NCBI GenBank assembly: GCA_002305955.1
Contig: DBRH01000048.1
Span: forward strand, 38,041 to 43,818
Direction: 5' to 3'
DNA: 5,778 nt
Source of the DNA: Kosmotogaceae bacterium UBA1373
Lineage (GTDB): Bacteria > Thermotogota > Thermotogae > Petrotogales > Kosmotogaceae
The first letter of the stretch is position 1; each line of letters begins with the position of its first letter. The notes below the pieces were generated by a model. It saw only the letters and a list, made by a program, of their open reading frames with translations, was not told where the DNA came from and made no database searches. Position numbers and translations under genes: made by a program. Shown in pieces: positions 5,404 through 5,778 of this stretch.

Positions 5404-5424
5404 CCACTACCCACTATCCACTAC
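5404..5424. repeat. Short 7-bp tandem repeat (CCACTAY x3)
   Basis: CCACTAC, CCACTAT and CCACTAC follow each other without gaps, then a diverged TCACCGC. The period matches that of the GAGGYNA arrays about 100 bases away, but the unit differs. Confidence 0.6.
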
Positions 5425-5454
5425 TCACCGCGGCTCCTAACGCTCTTTACAGAT

Positions 5455-5778
5455 TCAAAGCGCCAGCCTGTAAATCTTCTCCACGTCTTCTTTTTTGAGT
5501 CTAACGAAATTCCCGAGCGGGCCTGTTTCGGTGGCCTTTCGCGCCATTTCTTCGAGCCTGTCCGACGGAATGCCTGCGTCGGTGAGCGTTACAGGAATGC
5601 CAAGACTCGAGAAGAAGCCTTTCAGACTCTCTATGCCCTCGAGAGCCGTCTTTTCGGGGTTCCTGAAATCCGGTTCCACGTTCCAGACTCTGCAGGCGAA
5701 CTGCGCGAACCTTTCTATATCGTGCTTATAGACATACTTCATCCACGCGGGCCACATTATCGCCAGGCCTCCGCCGTG
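5455..5778 (-). CDS. Iron-containing alcohol dehydrogenase, BdhA-like, C-terminal quarter
   Basis: The frame is open from the right edge to a TGA at 5457-5455, giving 107 residues; the N-terminal three quarters lie outside. The fragment starts with HGGGLAIMWPAWMKYVYKHDIERFAQFACRVW, the conserved block of class III (iron-dependent) alcohol dehydrogenases of the butanol dehydrogenase BdhA type. Its first His should be the last of the Asp-His-His-His metal ligands (the HG motif). It continues with GIESLKGFFSSLGIPVTLTDAGI, typical of the helical C-terminal domain, and ends with LGNFVRLKKEDVEKIYRLAL. Known relatives reduce aldehydes to alcohols with NAD(P)H in the cytosol during fermentation. Exact substrate and cofactor cannot be told because the Rossmann-like N-terminal part is absent. 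Its start and promoter are outside the window. Confidence 0.9.
   Translation of the reverse strand, partial: HGGGLAIMWPAWMKYVYKHDIERFAQFACRVWNVEPDFRNPEKTALEGIESLKGFFSSLGIPVTLTDAGIPSDRLEEMARKATETGPLGNFVRLKKEDVEKIYRLAL

Noticed and set aside
5226..5424. Possible CRISPR array
   Set aside because: The repeats are 7 bp with no spacers and change orientation. CRISPR repeats are about 24-40 bp with unique spacers, and no cas gene is nearby.
5238..5498. 86-codon plus-strand frame across the heptad and hairpin region
   Set aside because: It translates repeats and hairpins and then runs antisense into the alcohol dehydrogenase gene, with no recognisable protein character.

Overview
The window looks like chromosomal DNA of a Thermotogota bacterium, most likely close to Mesotoga. 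This rests on protein character rather than any database match: a BdhA-type iron alcohol dehydrogenase tail, envelope proteins with outer-sheath or beta-barrel features, an archaeal-type ATPase relative, and two genes whose best ribosome binding sites point to TTG starts. I saw no rRNA, tRNA, transposase or CRISPR array.

Layout. Positions 1-374 (+) hold the end of a probable beta-barrel envelope protein, closed by a hairpin terminator. Positions 488-1579 (+) encode a secreted protein with an internally duplicated domain. Its stop codon abuts the stop of a convergent ArsB/NhaD-like (IT superfamily) permease at 1580-2731 (-). Upstream of the permease on the same strand are a signal-peptide beta-barrel protein (2916-3737) with its own terminator, then a DUF4180 protein (3874-4251). 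These genes appear to be separate transcription units.

The second half, 4252-5454, is repeat-rich and the most interesting part. It holds a short minus-strand gene (4525-5010) that looks like an archaeal-type AAA ATPase from which the whole nucleotide-binding core has been removed in frame. What remains is the N-terminal leader joined to the C-terminal lid and winged-helix region. A near-perfect 34-bp palindrome, made of two copies of a 15-bp operator-like site, sits between its -10 box and ribosome binding site. The gene and palindrome are bracketed by two inverted copies of a roughly 97-bp repeat that share a perfect 22-bp inner end. Outside this lie a REP-like hairpin on the left. On the right are opposed arrays of a 7-bp GAGGYNA unit, three back-to-back hairpins and a second 7-bp array. 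The window ends inside an iron-containing alcohol dehydrogenase (5455-5778, -).

Working hypothesis (inference): 4399-5221 is a repeat-bounded cassette carrying a miniature, ATPase-dead, possibly self-repressing DNA-binding protein derived from a full-length ATPase. The other genes are ordinary envelope and metabolic genes with no visible functional link to it.
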